From DASUSH01 sp963785155 (GTDB lineage Bacteria > Actinomycetota > Thermoleophilia > Solirubrobacterales > 70-9): DNA of 64,000 bases. Below, in pieces: positions 1-9,724 of the stretch (position 1 is its first letter; each line of letters starts with the position of its first letter). The stretch spans positions 620,001 through 684,000 of the forward strand of contig CAWAUB010000007.1 in NCBI GenBank assembly GCA_963785155.1, read 5' to 3'. The notes below the pieces were generated by a model. The model searched no databases. It worked only from the letters and a program-made list of their open reading frames with translations, and was not told the origin of the DNA. The position numbers were made by a program, and so were the translations under genes.

Positions 1-2
1 TC

Positions 3-1103
<1,101 letters not shown>

Positions 1104-1136
1104 GCGCACCTCCTGCCTCTCTCTTAGTCTGCGCCC

Positions 1137-1979
1137 ATGGCGAGCGAGCCCGGCGGCGACCTGGGGATCGGAAACGCCCTCAAGGAGGGGCGCAGGCGCG
1201 CGGGGCTCGACATCCGCACCGTCGAGGAGCGGACGAAGATCCGCACCCGCTATCTGCGCGCCCTGGAGAGCGAGGAATGGGACGTCCTACCGGGCCACGC
1301 GTACGTCAAGGGCTTCCTGCGCACGTATGCGAACCTCCTCGGCCTTGATGGAGACGCCCTGGTCGACGAGTACCGACGCACGGTCGAAGGCCCGCAGGCG
1401 AGCCCTGTGCCGCTTGGAGAGGGGGTGCTCGAGACCCGGCGGAGGCTTCGAGCTCCTGGGAATTCGGGGGGCGGCCCGAGCCGCCTCTGGATCGTCGGTG
1501 GCCTCGTCCTCCTGATCGTCGGCATCCTGCTGGTGCTTGGCCTAACGGCGGGTGAGGAAGGCGACGACGGCAAGGGAAAGGGGAAGGCTGAGCGTCAGCA
1601 GGGGAAGAAGGGCGACGGAAAAGGGAACAACGGGAAGGGAGGCGGGGGAGACGGTGACAAGCCGAAACCTGCGCCCGTGCCGGAGACCGTCGCGATCCGG
1701 CTGGTCACGAACGCGGACGGCGTCCAGGTCTGCCTGCTTCGTGACGGCGAGGATCAGCCGCTGATCGACGGCCAGGTGCTGAGCGCCGGCAGCGAGGAGA
1801 GCTTCGAGGGGAAGGGGTTCCAGCTTCGCTTCCCGGCGGGCTTCGATCGCAGCCAGGTTGACCTCTCCGTGGCCGGCAAGCCGGCGAAGCTCTCGGAGGA
1901 GTCGGGGCCGGCAGCTTTCGCGATCACCCCGCCACGTGATGTGCGCCTTCTGAATCCGCCGGGGTTCTCATGTCCCTAG
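1137..1979 (+). CDS. RodZ-like protein: HTH domain, one membrane helix, DUF4115-like C-terminus
   Basis: This 280-residue protein has an N-terminal XRE-type helix-turn-helix (about residues 5-75, with RTRYLRALESEEWDVLPG and the YVKGFLRTYA signature of RodZ). A single transmembrane helix (about 122-143, LWIVGGLVLLIVGILLVLGL) comes next, then a low-complexity Gly/Lys linker and a C-terminal beta-rich domain of the DUF4115 type (about 180-280). In the family RodZ links the MreB cytoskeleton to cell-wall synthesis, with the HTH part inside the cell and DUF4115 outside. Its stop overlaps the cinA start by 10 bases, which suggests coupled translation. No other MreB or Min gene is nearby. Confidence 0.85.
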   Translation: MASEPGGDLGIGNALKEGRRRAGLDIRTVEERTKIRTRYLRALESEEWDVLPGHAYVKGFLRTYANLLGLDGDALVDEYRRTVEGPQASPVPLGEGVLETRRRLRAPGNSGGGPSRLWIVGGLVLLIVGILLVLGLTAGEEGDDGKGKGKAERQQGKKGDGKGNNGKGGGGDGDKPKPAPVPETVAIRLVTNADGVQVCLLRDGEDQPLIDGQVLSAGSEESFEGKGFQLRFPAGFDRSQVDLSVAGKPAKLSEESGPAAFAITPPRDVRLLNPPGFSCP

Positions 1980-3246
1980 TCCGGGCGGGAGTACTCGTCA
2001 CCGGGACTGAGGTCCTGACCGGCCGGATCACCGACCGAAACGGGCCCTGGATCTCCGAGCGCCTTGGAGAGCGCGGGGTGGAGGTCTCCCAGATCACGGT
2101 CGTCGGCGACCGCCCGGAGGATCTCGAGGCGTCCCTTCGCTTCCTCGAGGCCGAGGGTGTGGACCTGATCGTGACCAGCGGCGGCCTCGGGCCGACCGCG
2201 GACGACCTGACCGGTGAGATCGTCGCCAGGTTCGCCGGCCGTGAGCTGGTGCTCGACGAGGAGATGGAGGCGCGGATCCACGCGATCCTCGAGGGCTTCG
2301 CAAAACGGATGAAGTTCGACCCCGAGGCCCTGCGCGACGCCAATCGCAAGCAGGCGATGGTCCCGGAGGGCTCGATCGCGATCAATCCTGCCGGAACCGC
2401 GCCCGGCCTGGTCGTGCCGGCGCGCGACGTCGTCGTGATCGTGCTGCCCGGCCCGCCCCGGGAGCTGCAGGCGATGTGGGAGCAGGCGCTCGCCACGCCT
2501 CCGGTGGCCGCGATCCTGGATCGCACCGAGGCGTTCATCGAGACCACGATCCGGATGTTCGGCATCCCCGAGTCCTCGCTCGCCCAGACGCTGCGCGAGG
2601 TCGAGGAGGACATCGACCTCTCGCCCCTCGAGATAACCACCTGCCTGCGGCGAGCGGAGATCGTCGTCGACGTCCGCCGCCACGAGGCCGACGAGGAGCT
2701 CTACGAGACGCTGCTCGAGCGACTCCGCCAAGCCCACGGCCGGTTCATCTTCTCCGAGGACGGGGCGACGATCGACGAGCAGCTCGCCGAACTGCTCAGC
2801 GGCAGGACGATCGGGCTGGGCGAATCCTGCACGGCCGGGCTGCTGGCGGCGCGGCTGACGGAGCCACCGGGTGCCTCTGCATATGTGCGCGGCGGCGTCG
2901 TCGCCTACTCGAACGAGTCGAAGACGGACCTCCTGGGCGTCCCGGCTGAGCTGATCGCCGCTCACGGGGCCGTCTCACCCGAGGTCGCCGAGGCGATGGC
3001 CGACGGAGCGATCGAGCGCTTCGACGCCGAGTTGGGTGTCGGGATCACGGGGATCGCGGGGCCCGACGGCGGCACGGAGGAGAAGCCCGTGGGCTACGTC
3101 TGCATCTGCATCAAGGAACGCGGCGGCCCGACGCTTGCCCGCGATCCGGTCCTGCCCGGCAACCGCTCGGACATCCGCGACCGCTCGGCGACGGTCGCGA
3201 TGCACATGCTGCGGCGTCTGCTGCGCGGCGAGGACCTGCCTTTTGA
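1970..3246 (+). CDS. cinA: CinA-family protein (competence/damage-inducible; NMN deamidase domain), frame break at the 3' end
   Basis: This protein joins an N-terminal molybdopterin-binding-like domain (GTEVLTGRITDRNG, then TSGGLGPTADDLT) to a C-terminal CinA domain (GESCTAGLLAARLT and GITGIAGPDGGTEEKPVG) that in other bacteria deamidates NMN. The family is about 415-430 residues, and homology here ends near residue 425 (MLRRLLRGEDLPF). The frame then runs on without a stop to 4060 in sequence that clearly encodes the next gene in another frame. A TGA at 3244-3246 would end the protein at the expected place if one T is missing from the TTTT run at 3241-3244. I therefore end the gene there and treat the longer frame as an artefact. 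The upstream RodZ-like gene overlaps its start. Confidence 0.85.
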
Positions 3247-4364
3247 CCGTGGAGGAGTTTCGCGCCGCAGGCTCGGACCAGACGGTGATCGAAGACCTGC
3301 GCGAGCGGCTGCGGCGAACGCGATGGCCCTCCCAGCCGGAGGGCATCGGCCCCGAGCTCGGCGTCGATCTTGCCTATTTGCAGGCGCTTTGCGAGCACTG
3401 GGCCGACGGCTACGACTTCGCCCGGCTCGAGCGGATCCTCGGCGAGCACGAGAACGGGCGCTGGAACGGCGTCCATTTCCTTCGCGCCCGGGGCGAGGAC
3501 GGCGGCGAGGGGCTGGCGATAATGCTCGTCCACGGCTGGCCTGGCGGCGTGATCGAGTTCCAGCGGCTGATCCCCCTCCTGACCGCGGCGGGACACGACG
3601 TGATCGTGCCCTCGCTGCCGGGCTACGGGTTCTCCGACGAGCTCGTGCCGCCGCCGAACGCGGCCCGGATCGCCGCGCTCCTCGGCGAGCTCATGTCCGC
3701 GCTCGGCTACGAGCGCTACGTGCTCCAGGGCGGCGACTGGGGCTCGCCGATCTGCTTCCAGCTTGCTCTGCAGCAGCCGGAGCGCGTGGCCGCGCTGCAC
3801 CTGAACGCGATCTCGGTCCTGCCGGCGCCTCCGGACCTTGCCGATCCACCGCTCTCGGACGCAGAGCAGGAGTTCATCCAGACCGGCCTCAAGTGGCGGG
3901 CGCGGCAGGGGCACCACCTTCTCCTGCACGCCGCAGCGCCGGACGCCGCCTCGATCGCCTTCAACGATTCGCCCGCGGGGGTCGCGGCCTGGCTGGTCGA
4001 GAAGTACCGCAAGTGGTCCGATTGCGATGGCGACGTCGAGCGGCGCTTCTCCAGGGATGAGCTCTGCGACTTCCTCACGCTCTACTGGGCGACGGGCACC
4101 ATCGCCTCCTCGATGCGGCTCTATTGGGGCGAGGCGCGCGAACGTTCGCGCCTACCGGAGGGAGAGAAGGTGGTGGTGCCCGCCGCGGCCGCCGACTTCC
4201 CGGCGGAGATCGTCCGCGCTCCACGTGACTGGGCGGAGCGGATGCTCGCGGACCTGCGCCAATGGACGGAGATGCCTCGAGGCGGGCACTTCGCCGCCTT
4301 CGAGGAGCCGGAGCTGCTCGCGGATGACCTGCTCGCGTTCGTGGACGAGGTGCAAGGATCCTGA
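3243..4364 (+). CDS. Epoxide hydrolase family protein (EHN domain plus alpha/beta hydrolase)
   Basis: About 373 residues. The N-terminus (roughly 1-95, with IEDLRERLRRTRWPSQ) matches the epoxide-hydrolase N-terminal cap domain. The alpha/beta-hydrolase core has the oxyanion motif VHGWPGG, the nucleophile elbow GGDWGS (Asp nucleophile typical of epoxide hydrolases) and a C-terminal GGHFAAFEEP with the likely catalytic His. In the family such enzymes open epoxides with water; the natural substrate cannot be read from sequence. The TTG at 3243 is chosen because GCGAGGA (3228-3234) sits 8 bases upstream; GTG at 3249 is the alternative. The gene abuts or slightly overlaps the end of cinA. It interrupts the usual cinA-recA neighbourhood. 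Confidence 0.85.
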   Translation: MTVEEFRAAGSDQTVIEDLRERLRRTRWPSQPEGIGPELGVDLAYLQALCEHWADGYDFARLERILGEHENGRWNGVHFLRARGEDGGEGLAIMLVHGWPGGVIEFQRLIPLLTAAGHDVIVPSLPGYGFSDELVPPPNAARIAALLGELMSALGYERYVLQGGDWGSPICFQLALQQPERVAALHLNAISVLPAPPDLADPPLSDAEQEFIQTGLKWRARQGHHLLLHAAAPDAASIAFNDSPAGVAAWLVEKYRKWSDCDGDVERRFSRDELCDFLTLYWATGTIASSMRLYWGEARERSRLPEGEKVVVPAAAADFPAEIVRAPRDWAERMLADLRQWTEMPRGGHFAAFEEPELLADDLLAFVDEVQGS

Positions 4365-4367
4365 CCG

Positions 4368-6239
4368 ATGGGGATGTTCTCGCGGTTCCTTAGGCCGGCC
4401 CAGCTCGCCGTTGCGGTGCCCGCGCTGTTCGTCTGCACACTGCCAGGGATGGGCGGCGATGTGGCGCCGACCACCTCGCCGGCGTCGATCGGCGGTGGCC
4501 CGCCGGGCGGCATCCGCGGCGTGTTCACCCGCGCGACCCCGACCGAGTACGGAGATTGCGGGCCGGGAGGCATCCGGGAAACCGGCCTCCAGGGTCAGGT
4601 CCCGGCCGCCGATCAGGCGAGCGGCGCCTCGAAGGAGGGCGCGCGCTGCAATTTGCGGCTGGTCGGCGAGAACGACATCCGGAATCGCGGCGCGAATTTC
4701 CAGCTCGGCTGGTACCGGAACTGCGCCTACGTCGGCTCGGTGGGCGCCCGCGAGGTGCAGACCGCCGGCGGCGACGAGCTCGACGGCGTGGCCGTCGTCG
4801 ACGTGGCGGACCCGCGAAACCCGCAGCTCGCAACGATCGTGCGCGCTCCGTCGGGTGTGAGCCAGCACGAAGCGGTGGAGGTGAACGAGGAGCGGGGCAT
4901 GTTGGTCGTCGAGACCGGCGGGCTCGTCGCCCAGTACGTGGACGTTTACGACGTCTCCCAGGACTGCCGAAACCCGGTGTTCAAGGGCCGCTACGACGCG
5001 GGCAAGCCGCTCTTCCACGGAATGGTGGTCTCCGACGACGGCCGGACCGTCTACGCGACGGACTTCACGGGTGCCGGGAACGCCACCCAGGAAGTGATGC
5101 ACGTCATCGACGTCAGCGACATGTCGAATCCGACGCTGCTGACCAAATGGGATCCGACGATGGAGAACCCGGCGGAGATCTACGGGATTCACGACCTCGA
5201 GATCAGCGCGGACGGTAACCGCGCGTACCTGGGCGCGGTGCCTCCAAGCGCGGCGCAGGGCGCGCTCGTCGCCGGTCCGCCCTCGAATACGGGCCCCTCG
5301 ATGGTCGTGCTCGACACGAGCGATATCCAGGCGCGGCGGCCGAATCCGGACCCCGAGGTGATCTCTGAGGTCGCGGTCCCCAACTTCGGCCACACCGAGC
5401 AGCGCGCGACGATCGACGGCAAGCCCTTCGTCATCTCCAGCGGCGAGACGCCGTTCCGGGGCGCCGACAACTGCCCCTGGGCGTGGGGCAACCTGGTGGA
5501 CATCAGCGACGAGCGGAACCCGAAGGTCGTCTCCGAGCTGAAGCTGGAGGTGAACGAGCAGGACAACTGTGGGACCGTCGGGCCCGATGACGCCGTGTAC
5601 TCAATCCACTACATCGGCGTCGACGACGAGCAGGACACGAAGCTGGTCTTCTACACGTACTACACAGGCGGGGTCCGGATCTTCGACGTCCGTGATCCGA
5701 AGAATCCGCAGGAGATCGGCTATTTCCACCCGGATCCGGTCGAGAGCACCGTGCATCCGCCGACGCCGCTCCAGGCGGGCGACTTCCAGGGCCCGGAATG
5801 GGACTCCGCGACGTCGGACATCCGTTACATCCCGGAGGACAAGCAGCTCTGGTTCGCCAGCATCGGCCGCGGCTTCCAGGTCCTCGAGCTGACCGGGCGG
5901 GCGGCTGAGATCGCGGGCGGCGACGCGAGCGCGAAGGTCCGCATCCCGCGCCAGAAGCAGGCAAAGGTGCTGCGGAAGGGCAAGCTCAAGGCCCGGGCTC
6001 GCTGCTCGGATGACTGCGACCTGGCCCTGAAGCTGAAGCTCGACGGCAAGACCGCCGGCAAGCGCAAGCTGTCTCTGACGGCCGACGAGCCGAAGCGGAT
6101 CGCATTCAAGCTACGCGGCCGCGCGGAGCGCAAGCTCGCGAGCGACGAGAAGGTCCGCGCCAAGATCACCGGCCGGATCCGCGACGCCGCCACGGGCGAG
6201 GTCGTCGGCAAGGTCAAGCCGAAGTCGCGAGTCCTCTAA
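4368..6239 (+). CDS. Secreted LVIVD-repeat beta-propeller protein
   Basis: This 623-residue protein has an N-terminal hydrophobic export signal (about residues 8-28, QLAVAVPALFVCTL). A long region of repeats follows with the pattern (V/I)VD(V)ADPRNPQL, VIDVSDMSNPTLLTKW, LVDISDERNPKVVSEL and IFDVRDPKNPQEIGYF. These are LVIVD-type blades, predicted to fold as a beta-propeller on the cell surface or outside it. The last 120 residues are a Lys/Arg-rich, Ig-like beta domain (KVLRKGKLKARARCSDDCDL) of the kind seen at the end of several secreted proteins in this window. The function is unknown; propellers of this kind usually bind or scaffold. It starts 3 bases after the epoxide hydrolase stop, so the two are probably co-transcribed. 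Its stop overlaps the stop of the opposing gene. Confidence 0.85.
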   Translation: MGMFSRFLRPAQLAVAVPALFVCTLPGMGGDVAPTTSPASIGGGPPGGIRGVFTRATPTEYGDCGPGGIRETGLQGQVPAADQASGASKEGARCNLRLVGENDIRNRGANFQLGWYRNCAYVGSVGAREVQTAGGDELDGVAVVDVADPRNPQLATIVRAPSGVSQHEAVEVNEERGMLVVETGGLVAQYVDVYDVSQDCRNPVFKGRYDAGKPLFHGMVVSDDGRTVYATDFTGAGNATQEVMHVIDVSDMSNPTLLTKWDPTMENPAEIYGIHDLEISADGNRAYLGAVPPSAAQGALVAGPPSNTGPSMVVLDTSDIQARRPNPDPEVISEVAVPNFGHTEQRATIDGKPFVISSGETPFRGADNCPWAWGNLVDISDERNPKVVSELKLEVNEQDNCGTVGPDDAVYSIHYIGVDDEQDTKLVFYTYYTGGVRIFDVRDPKNPQEIGYFHPDPVESTVHPPTPLQAGDFQGPEWDSATSDIRYIPEDKQLWFASIGRGFQVLELTGRAAEIAGGDASAKVRIPRQKQAKVLRKGKLKARARCSDDCDLALKLKLDGKTAGKRKLSLTADEPKRIAFKLRGRAERKLASDEKVRAKITGRIRDAATGEVVGKVKPKSRVL

Positions 6240-7108
6240 ACCAGAAACCCCAGCGCTCGCTCCACAACCAGCTCCGGCCGCTCGTCGGCGATGAAGTGGC
6301 CGACGCCGGGCACCAGCTCAACCTCGTAGTCGTCGACCTGGTTCCCGTCCACGACGAGCATCGCGGGGGTGATCACGGGGTCGTCGGTGCCAAAGAGGAT
6401 CCTCGTCGGCACCTTGAGCCGTTTCCGCGCATAGCGACCGGACATGACGGCCGGCAGGTCGCGGAGGAGGAACGAGCGGTAGTACTGGACGGTGGCCCGT
6501 GCGCGCTCGGGCTCGCGGAACTGGGCGAGGAACGTCTCCAGTTCGGTTTCATCCCAGGCGGGCGCGCCACCGGTCCGGAACCGTTGCTTGCCGCGCTCGG
6601 AACCGAGACGGGCGGCAACCGCCGCGCCGAGCGGTGAGGCGAACAGGACCTGGTACCAGAAGCGCCACGTGCCCGCCATCGTCTCCGGGCTACGGCGGGA
6701 GAACGGCGGCGCGATGTTCAGGCCTAGGTAGCGGCCGAAACGCTGCGGCTCGCGCAGGCAGGCGAGGAACGATACGTAGCCGCCCCAGTCGTGCCCGACG
6801 AGCGAGGCTCGCTCGATCGCGAGCCCATCGAGGAGCGCGAAGAGATCATCGGTGAGTGCCTCCTTCTCGTATCCGCGCGCCGGAGCGTCGGTCCAGCCCA
6901 GTCCGCGCAGGTCGGGGCAGATCACCCGCCGGTGCTCCGCCAGCGGCCCGATCAGGTGGCGCCACATGTACCAATGCTGCGGCCAGCCGTGCAGGCAGAC
7001 GACGACCTCGGCATCGGGGTCCCCGGCCTCGGCGACGTGGATCCGGATCCCATTCGCCTCCACCCAGCGGTGCTCGACCCCCTCGACATGCGGTAACTCG
7101 CGCGCCAT
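6236..7108 (-). CDS. Alpha/beta-fold hydrolase (epoxide hydrolase / haloalkane dehalogenase-like)
   Basis: This 290-residue enzyme has the oxyanion-hole motif CLHGWPQHWYMW, the nucleophile elbow VGHDWGGYVS (Asp nucleophile), an acid in FGTDDPVITP, and a C-terminal His in PGVGHFIADERP. The GHDWGG elbow and HGWPQ motif are typical of soluble epoxide hydrolases and fluoroacetate/haloalkane dehalogenases, but the substrate cannot be fixed. The start (MARELPHVEGVEHRW) is where family homology begins; the frame is open further upstream only as GC-rich noise. It is transcribed divergently from thpR, with only 62 bases between the starts. It is the second Asp-type alpha/beta hydrolase within 3 kb. 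Confidence 0.87.
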   Translation of the reverse strand: MARELPHVEGVEHRWVEANGIRIHVAEAGDPDAEVVVCLHGWPQHWYMWRHLIGPLAEHRRVICPDLRGLGWTDAPARGYEKEALTDDLFALLDGLAIERASLVGHDWGGYVSFLACLREPQRFGRYLGLNIAPPFSRRSPETMAGTWRFWYQVLFASPLGAAVAARLGSERGKQRFRTGGAPAWDETELETFLAQFREPERARATVQYYRSFLLRDLPAVMSGRYARKRLKVPTRILFGTDDPVITPAMLVVDGNQVDDYEVELVPGVGHFIADERPELVVERALGFLV

Positions 7109-7170
7109 CCGGCGCAATCTTGACCCGATTCGTGATTCTTCGGTCCGCCCGCGCCGGGTAGCTTCGGCTA

Positions 7171-7777
7171 ATGGCCATGGCCAAGAAACGCCTGAAGAGC
7201 CCCAGGGCCCGCCTGTTCGTCGCCCTCGACCTGCCCGACGAGGTCCGCGACGGGCTGGCCGCGTGGCAGCGTGCCGAGCTCGAGCCGATCCCGGTCCTGC
7301 GACCGGTCGCGCCGGAGGCCCTGCACGTGACCCTCGCCTTCCTCGGGCACTTGCCCGAGAAGTCGATCGAGCGGATCGGGGCGATCCTCGATGCCGTCGA
7401 GGCACCCGCGCCCGAGCTGCGCTTCCTGCCCGATCCAGCGCCTCGCCCGCCCGGGCGCCCACGCCTGTTCGCGATCGAGGCAGAGAGCGAGGGCACCGTG
7501 GCGCTTCAGGCCGAGGTCTCCGGCGCACTCGAGGCGGCGCGGCTCTACGAGCCGGAGAAGCGCGATTTCTGGCCGCACGTGACCGTCGCCCGGGCCCGTC
7601 GCGAGCGCCGCGGTTCGAACAAGCCGGCCAAGCGTCGATGTGCGCCCGCGACGCCTACCGGATGACCTGTTGCAGCCCTTCTTTTCCGCCGGATCACGAA
7701 CTTACCGTTCGATTCTCAGGCCTCAGGGGGCCGAGTACGTCCCTCTGAGCTCGACCGACTTGAAAGTGAGTACGTAA
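7171..7777 (+). CDS. thpR: RNA 2',3'-cyclic phosphodiesterase (2H family), frame break near 7633
   Basis: This is a member of the 2H phosphoesterase family, which acts on 2',3'-cyclic phosphate RNA ends. Both HxT motifs are visible: LHVTLAFLG (about residue 53) and PHVTVARAR (about residue 134). As written the frame stops at 7665, about 35 residues early. The missing C-terminus (VDVRPRRLPDDLLQPFF, then YRSILRPQGAEYVPLSS) continues in the next frame from about 7634, so one extra base lies near 7633 in CCAAGCGTCG. The restored gene ends with TAA at 7775-7777, whose last base is the A of the recA ATG. This TAATG junction strongly supports the repaired frame and indicates coupling with recA. Confidence 0.88.
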
Positions 7778-8940
7778 TGGCAGCAGAAAAGAGAGTCCCG
7801 TTGATCATGGAGGCGAAGCCCGCCAGCGCCCGCACCAGCGACAAGGAGGCGAAGGCGAAGGATGCCGCCCTCCTCTCGGCCGAGAAGCAGATCGAGCAGG
7901 AGTTCGGCGCCGGCTCGCTGATGCGGCTGGGCGACGACGCCGCGCTCAACGTCGAAGCGATCCCGACCGGCAGCACCACGCTCGACCTCGCGCTCGGCGT
8001 CGGCGGCGTCCCCCGTGGCCGGATCGTGGAGATCTTCGGCCCCGAGTCCTCCGGTAAGACGACGCTCGTCTACCACATCATCGCCGAGGCCCAGGCCCGC
8101 GGCGGCGTCTGCGCCTTCATCGATGCCGAGCACGCGCTCGACCCCGTCTACGCGCGCCGGATCGGCGTCGACACCGACGAGCTGCTTGTCTCCCAGCCCG
8201 ACTACGGCGAGCAGGCGCTCGAGATCGTCGACATCCTCGTCCGCTCGGGCGCGGTCGACGTCGTCGCGGTCGACTCGGTCGCCGCGCTGACGCCGCGGGT
8301 CGAGCTCGAGGGGCAGATGGGGGAGACCCAGGTCGGCCTCCAGGCACGCCTGATGTCGCAGGCGCTGCGCAAGCTCGCCGGCAACCTGAACCGGGCGAAG
8401 ACCGTCTGCCTGTTCACCAACCAGATCCGGGAGAAGATCGGCGTCAGCTTCGGCAGCCCCGAGACACAGCCGGGCGGCCGGGCACTCAAGTTCTACTGCT
8501 CGCAGCGCCTCGACCTCCGCCGCATCGAGACCCTCAAGGAGGGCACCGAGGCCGTCGGCAACCGGGTCCGCGTCAAGGTCGTCAAGAACAAGGTCGCGGC
8601 GCCGTTCCGCCAGGCCGAGTTCGACGTCGAGTACGGCGTCGGCATCTCCAAGCAGGGTTGCCTGATCGACCTCGGGCTCGAGCACGACCTGGTCCAGAAG
8701 TCCGGCTCGTTCTTCTCCTACGGGGAGACGCGCCTCGGCCAGGGTCGCAACAACGCCAAGATCTTCCTGACGGAGAACCCGAAGCTCGCCGACGAGCTCG
8801 AGGGGAAGATCTACGCCGCGCTCGGGATCGATCGTCCCGCCGGCCCGACCGCCGTCCCCGCTCCGGCCGAGGACAAGGAGAAGGCCGGGAAGGCCGCGGC
8901 GAAGGCGAAGGCGGACGAACCCGAGAAGAAGGCCGCCTAG
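7777..8940 (+). CDS. recA: Recombinase RecA
   Basis: This 387-residue DNA strand-exchange ATPase is central to recombination repair and the SOS response. Walker A GPESSGKTT (about residue 87), the Walker B region VDVVAVDSVAAL, the L1/L2 DNA-binding loops (the NQIREKIGVSFG region) and the C-terminal acidic/Lys-Ala tail are all present. The N-terminus is longer than usual by about 25 residues; an in-frame ATG at 7807 could be the true start. The first ATG at 7777 overlaps the repaired thpR stop by one base. recX follows after 14 bases. No clear SOS box is visible, since the gene has almost no intergenic space upstream. Confidence 0.98.
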   Translation: MAAEKRVPLIMEAKPASARTSDKEAKAKDAALLSAEKQIEQEFGAGSLMRLGDDAALNVEAIPTGSTTLDLALGVGGVPRGRIVEIFGPESSGKTTLVYHIIAEAQARGGVCAFIDAEHALDPVYARRIGVDTDELLVSQPDYGEQALEIVDILVRSGAVDVVAVDSVAALTPRVELEGQMGETQVGLQARLMSQALRKLAGNLNRAKTVCLFTNQIREKIGVSFGSPETQPGGRALKFYCSQRLDLRRIETLKEGTEAVGNRVRVKVVKNKVAAPFRQAEFDVEYGVGISKQGCLIDLGLEHDLVQKSGSFFSYGETRLGQGRNNAKIFLTENPKLADELEGKIYAALGIDRPAGPTAVPAPAEDKEKAGKAAAKAKADEPEKKAA

Positions 8941-8954
8941 CCGGTAGACCCGGT

Positions 8955-9419
8955 ATGGAGGACAGGGGCAACAGCGCCGCCGCGGAGGCCTTCGCCAAGG
9001 CTCTGGGTGCCCTTCGCAGGCGTGAGCGCAGCCGTGCGGAGCTCAACGAATGGCTCGCCAGGCGTGGATTCGAGCGCGAGGACGCCGACGCGGCGCTCGA
9101 CCGCCTGGATCTGGTCGGCGAGCTCGACGACGAGCGCTTCGCGCGCCGCTACGCCGAGGACAAGCGCGAGCTCTCCGGCTGGGGCCCGGAGCGAATCCGG
9201 GAATCGCTCGTCGCCCGCGGAGTCCCGCTCGAGCAGGTTGAGAGCGCCCTCGACGCCGACTCCTACGACGAGCAGCTAGACCGCGCCTCGGAGCTGCTCG
9301 AGCGCAAGGGCGGCGACCTCGACTCCGACGTGGCGCGCGGCCGCGCCCTGGGCTTCCTCACCCGCCGCGGCTACGAATACGAAGTGGCCTACGAGGCCGT
9401 CCGCCGCAACGCGGCCTGA
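8955..9419 (+). CDS. recX: Regulatory protein RecX
   Basis: This 154-residue protein is made of the tandem three-helix repeats of the RecX family (AEAFAKALGALRRRERSRAE, then LDRLDLVGELDDERFARRYAE, with the RGV motif in SLVARGVPLEQV). RecX binds RecA filaments and limits their activity. It sits 14 bases downstream of recA, the usual arrangement. The start is the ATG at 8955 (MEDRGNSAAAEAF), where homology begins; the open frame upstream overlaps recA and is spurious. Confidence 0.93.
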   Translation: MEDRGNSAAAEAFAKALGALRRRERSRAELNEWLARRGFEREDADAALDRLDLVGELDDERFARRYAEDKRELSGWGPERIRESLVARGVPLEQVESALDADSYDEQLDRASELLERKGGDLDSDVARGRALGFLTRRGYEYEVAYEAVRRNAA

Positions 9420-9610
9420 CGCTTGCAGCGCTTGCCAGGACGCCGACTCGGGTCTACGATGGTTGTGGTGGCTGTGAGGCTGCCGAGAACACGAACGTTG
9501 ACTGCTGACAAGAACAATTTGAAATCAATTCTGACCACCCAGCGACGGTGCGGCGCCCGCGCCAAGACCGCGAAGGAGGATTTGAGCTAGGGCGCCCCGC
9601 GCGACCCACC

Positions 9611-9633
9611 GCGGCCGGCCCGCTGCCGGCCGC
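9611..9633 (+). terminator. Perfect 9-bp GC hairpin upstream of rny (terminator-like or leader structure)
   Basis: GCGGCCGGC (9611-9619) and GCCGGCCGC (9625-9633) are perfect inverted copies around a 5-base loop. No T-run follows on either strand, so intrinsic termination is uncertain. It may instead be a stabilising stem in the rny leader. Confidence 0.35.
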
Positions 9634-9707
9634 GTAGGCAGAGAAACGCGTGTCTCGGCGGCCGTGGTCCCGACCCGGCAACGATGTCCTGAGCGATCGC
9701 TCGGGCG

Positions 9708-9716
9708 GAGAGGAAC
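9708..9716 (+). promoter_or_regulatory. Ribosome binding site deciding the rny start
   Basis: GGAGAGGAA ends 8 bases before the ATG at 9725. The alternative in-frame ATG at 9650 has only a weak AGAGA upstream, so 9725 is preferred. Confidence 0.5.
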
Positions 9717-9724
9717 GCGAGACG

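Larger units (their letters stand above)
9420..9724 (+). other. Intergenic region between recX and rny: AT-rich pocket, possible small ORF, GC hairpin
   Basis: This 305-base gap contains no recognised gene. It holds an AT-rich patch at about 9505-9535, unusual against the surrounding ~70% GC, with a TTGACT hexamer at 9498-9503 but no convincing -10 box. A 43-codon ORF (9459-9590, ATG to TAG) crosses the patch; it has no homology I recognise and no good ribosome site. A GGAGGA-containing segment lies at 9571-9580. A perfect 9-bp GC stem follows at 9611-9633. Most likely this is the promoter and leader of rny. Confidence 0.4.

Noticed and set aside
9485..9503. LexA/SOS box near GAACACGAACGTTG downstream of recX
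   Set aside because: It does not match the actinobacterial GAAC-N4-GTTC layout, and it lies downstream of recA-recX rather than before them.
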